DNA of 64,000 bases. It comes from Megasphaera paucivorans (GTDB lineage Bacteria; Bacillota; Negativicutes; Veillonellales; Megasphaeraceae). Within the stretch, counting starts at the first letter, position 1, and every line of letters begins with the position of its first letter. The translations under genes were made by a program, and so were the position numbers. Below, piece by piece: positions 61,234-64,000 of the stretch. Where the stretch lies: positions 1-64,000 of the forward strand of contig NZ_FNHQ01000010.1 of the NCBI RefSeq assembly GCF_900103535.1. The letters run 5' to 3'. The notes under the pieces are model-generated. The model was not told the DNA's origin, did not search any database, and worked only from the letters and a program-made list of their open reading frames with translations.

Positions 61234-62466
61234 ATGTGGCGGCAAAGACTCCTTCGCATGACCGCAGCGGCAACTGTTTTTTTATGTATGACCGCTTCTG
61301 TTCTGGCTTCTGGTACAGGGCCGGTTGTATGTATCGGGATCAAGGAAGGGCAGAACTCGACATCGGTCAGCGGAACCAGTGATATGATATTGTATAAAAA
61401 TGGAACGGTTTGGAAAAAAATAAGGGCCTATACTCCTGTTGCCGTGACCTATCAGAATGGGGCACTTGCTGTCAGCGGCAGCTTAGCGGAATCGGTTACG
61501 ATCGAACCTGCTAAAAATAATGGGACCGCTGTGTTGATGGTAGGCAATCGGCCGTACCGGGGGGATATACGACTGATCAAGTCGCCGGGCCGGTGGGGGA
61601 TGACGGTTATTAACGAAGTTCCTTTGGAATATTATCTCTATGGCGTGGTAGGCAGTGAAATGTCTTCCTCCTGGGCACCGGAGGCGTTGAAAGCGCAATC
61701 GGTGGCGGCTCGGACATATGCGGTAGCACATAAAGGATATTTTATAAAACGCGGATTTGATATGACTAATGACACCAGCAGTCAGGCCTATGGCGGCGTT
61801 CTTGCAGAATCGCCGGCTATTAAGCAGGCGGTAGATGCTACGCGCGGAGAAATACTAACATACGGCGGACGACCTATTGATGCTTTATTTTCTGCCTCGG
61901 GCGGAGGATATACGGAGCACAGTGAAAATGTTTGGGGCAGTACGGTCCCGTATTTGCGCGGCGTGTATGATGACAGTAGTAAAATGCCGGATTACCGCTG
62001 GCAAGTTACTACGACGGCTGCCGATATGGAACGCAAACTCAGAGCGGCCGGCAAAGATGTGGGAACGATCCGGGCCATTGTGCTGACTCCCTTGAAGAAA
62101 CGGCCGATTACGGCTGCCGACAGAGGAATATCAGGCAGAGTCACCTCGATGGTCGTTATTGGGACGAAAGGACAAGTCCGCGTGACGGGGAATTCTTTCC
62201 AGCAAATTTTCGGCTTGAAGAGTACCCTTTTTGATTTTTATCAGGGTGCCGGAGTACCCGGAGATATTGACACGTTCAGGACTCCCCTGCGCAATACGAT
62301 GTTCACTATAAAAAATGCATTTCCCATCATGATCTATGGCTATGGATGGGGACATGGACTGGGAATGAGCCAGTGGGGGGCTAACCAGATGGGCAGAGAA
62401 AACATCAGTTATCAAACGATTTTATATCATTATTATAGTAATACAAAATTAGAAAAGTTATATTAG
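61234..62466 (+). CDS. SpoIID/LytB-domain protein
   Basis: A 410-residue exported protein with a signal peptide (ending ASVLAS). The SpoIID domain (about 115-400) has PLEYYLYGVVGSEMSSSW, then ALKAQSVAARTYAVAHKG, and near the C-terminus YGYGWGHGLGMSQWGANQMG. Relatives are lytic transglycosylases that open denuded glycan strands; in non-spore-formers they act in wall turnover. It lies between ruvCAB and queA-tgt, its usual neighbourhood in this group. Confidence 0.9.
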   Translation: MWRQRLLRMTAAATVFLCMTASVLASGTGPVVCIGIKEGQNSTSVSGTSDMILYKNGTVWKKIRAYTPVAVTYQNGALAVSGSLAESVTIEPAKNNGTAVLMVGNRPYRGDIRLIKSPGRWGMTVINEVPLEYYLYGVVGSEMSSSWAPEALKAQSVAARTYAVAHKGYFIKRGFDMTNDTSSQAYGGVLAESPAIKQAVDATRGEILTYGGRPIDALFSASGGGYTEHSENVWGSTVPYLRGVYDDSSKMPDYRWQVTTTAADMERKLRAAGKDVGTIRAIVLTPLKKRPITAADRGISGRVTSMVVIGTKGQVRVTGNSFQQIFGLKSTLFDFYQGAGVPGDIDTFRTPLRNTMFTIKNAFPIMIYGYGWGHGLGMSQWGANQMGRENISYQTILYHYYSNTKLEKLY

Positions 62467-62481
62467 GAAGAAGGATTTAAA

Positions 62482-63501
62482 GTGAAATTAAGCGATTTTA
62501 CCTATGAGCTGCCGAAGGAATTGATTGCGCAGCATCCGGCTGAACCACGAGATCATGCTCGGCTGATGGTATATGATAAAAAAACGGGTGATGTAGCACA
62601 CCACTATTTTTATGATTTAGTCGACGAATTGCAGTCAGGAGATGTCCTTGTTTTCAACGACTCCAAGGTCATTCCTGCCCGCCTTTTCGGACATCGCATT
62701 CCTACGGGCGGAAAAGTAGAAGTACTCCTGTTGACTCCCTGCGGAGAAGATACCTGGGAGGTATTGGTAAAACCGGGGAAAAAGGCCTTGCCGGGTACGC
62801 AGCTTGCATTCGAAGGCGGAATGACGGCAGATATATTGGATAAAACCGATTTTGGCGGACGGATTGTGAAATTTAACTATGACGGCGTGTTTGACGATAT
62901 TATTGATACTATTGGAGAAATGCCGCTGCCGCCGTATATTCATGAAAAATTGGAAGACAAAGAGCAATACCAGACGGTCTATGCCCGTGAAAAAGGTTCT
63001 GCCGCAGCTCCTACGGCAGGACTGCACTTTACAGAGGAACTTTTGAAAAAAATACGGGATAAAGGCGTGCAGGAAGTATTTGTTACGCTGCATGTGGGAT
63101 TGGGTACTTTCCGGCCAGTGGAAGAGGAAAATATCGAAGATCATGAAATGCACAGTGAATTTTACAGCATTACACCCGAAGCGGCGGCAGTTGTGAATCG
63201 GGCTAAAATGGAAGGCAGACGTGTTATTGCGGTAGGGACCACCTCCATTCGTACGTTGGAAAGTGCGGGAACCTCCGGAGAACTCAAGGCGGGTTCCGGC
63301 TGGACGAATATTTTTATCTATCCGGGATTTACGTTTCATATCGTCGATGCCCTGGTCACTAATTTCCATCTTCCGGAATCGACGCTGCTGATGTTGATCA
63401 GTGCCTTATCGGAACGGGAAAAGATATTGAAAGCATATGAAATCGCCGTACAGGAACAGTATCGCTTCTTTAGTTTTGGCGATGCTATGTTTATACGATA
63501 A
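62482..63501 (+). CDS. queA: S-adenosylmethionine:tRNA ribosyltransferase-isomerase
   Basis: A 339-residue QueA. The start [23 protein letters not shown] and later [36 protein letters not shown], then THGVGTFRPV-like [13 protein letters not shown] are diagnostic. It transfers the ribosyl moiety of SAM to preQ1-tRNA, giving epoxyqueuosine. Followed 12 bases later by tgt. Confidence 0.96.
   Translation: MKLSDFTYELPKELIAQHPAEPRDHARLMVYDKKTGDVAHHYFYDLVDELQSGDVLVFNDSKVIPARLFGHRIPTGGKVEVLLLTPCGEDTWEVLVKPGKKALPGTQLAFEGGMTADILDKTDFGGRIVKFNYDGVFDDIIDTIGEMPLPPYIHEKLEDKEQYQTVYAREKGSAAAPTAGLHFTEELLKKIRDKGVQEVFVTLHVGLGTFRPVEEENIEDHEMHSEFYSITPEAAAVVNRAKMEGRRVIAVGTTSIRTLESAGTSGELKAGSGWTNIFIYPGFTFHIVDALVTNFHLPESTLLMLISALSEREKILKAYEIAVQEQYRFFSFGDAMFIR

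Positions 63502-64000
<499 letters not shown>

Overview
The window looks like chromosome of a Gram-negative-walled Firmicute of the class Negativicutes, most likely Megasphaera or a close relative. This is inferred from gene content and not from a database search. Evidence: two tandem S-layer-homology (SLH) proteins of the kind that tether the outer membrane in diderm Firmicutes, an oxygen-sensitive anaerobe's toolkit (desulfoferrodoxin, PerR, ferredoxin and CCG-type Fe-S proteins), stand-alone ECF vitamin S components, and low-to-middling GC with strong AGGAGG-type ribosome sites and many U-tailed terminators.

Layout. 1-1404 is the right-hand end of an integrated element: an AT-rich orphan gene followed by the 3' half of a tRNA-Ser(GGA) with no 5' half, i.e. 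an attachment-site remnant. 1560-6551 holds a DMT permease, a ferredoxin/CCG Fe-S pair, a small divergent repressor/Cro-like pair (phage or ICE relic) and an amino-acid permease with a putative attenuator. 7099-10383 is a patch of small exported or membrane proteins: a Pro/His-rich peptide preceded by a strongly structured 150-bp inverted-repeat element, an orphan Flp pilin, a six-cysteine pentapeptide-repeat peptide, a folate-type ECF S component and a hemolysin III family protein. 10613-24441 is housekeeping: a lipoprotein, tex, perR, nfo-sbcD-sbcC, a ybaK/glyoxalase/tcdA/C39-like run, a HAD phosphatase and a Bcr/CflA exporter. 24560-37458 has an M20 amidohydrolase with a hairpin leader, cobQ-cobO, lytS-lytT, cca, a PASTA-type penicillin-binding protein, a divergent folD, cfa, dfx and rpsD. 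37634-44613 has an asparaginase, two SLH paralogues, a phosphatase, a large unknown membrane-anchored protein and galU.

44871-54013 is the most interesting block. A DeoR-family regulator and a DUF1537 four-carbon acid-sugar kinase form one unit. A second unit carries a PdxA2-like dehydrogenase, a DapA-family lyase, a D-2-hydroxyacid dehydrogenase, an MFS acid-sugar transporter, a LarA-family (nickel-pincer racemase superfamily) protein and an iron alcohol dehydrogenase. Both units have promoters of the same geometry followed by a shared repeated AACA-rich operator. Together they look like a regulated catabolic pathway for a sugar acid that includes a C2 epimerisation/racemisation step. I do not recognise this combination as a described pathway.

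54321-64000 returns to core functions: thiT-like S component, a DUF2939-like exported protein, a TGS/nucleoside-kinase fusion, yceD-rpmF, ruvC-ruvA-ruvB, a DUF2905 protein, a SpoIID-like protein, queA and the 5' part of tgt, which runs off the end. There is no complete tRNA, rRNA, CRISPR array or transposase in the window.
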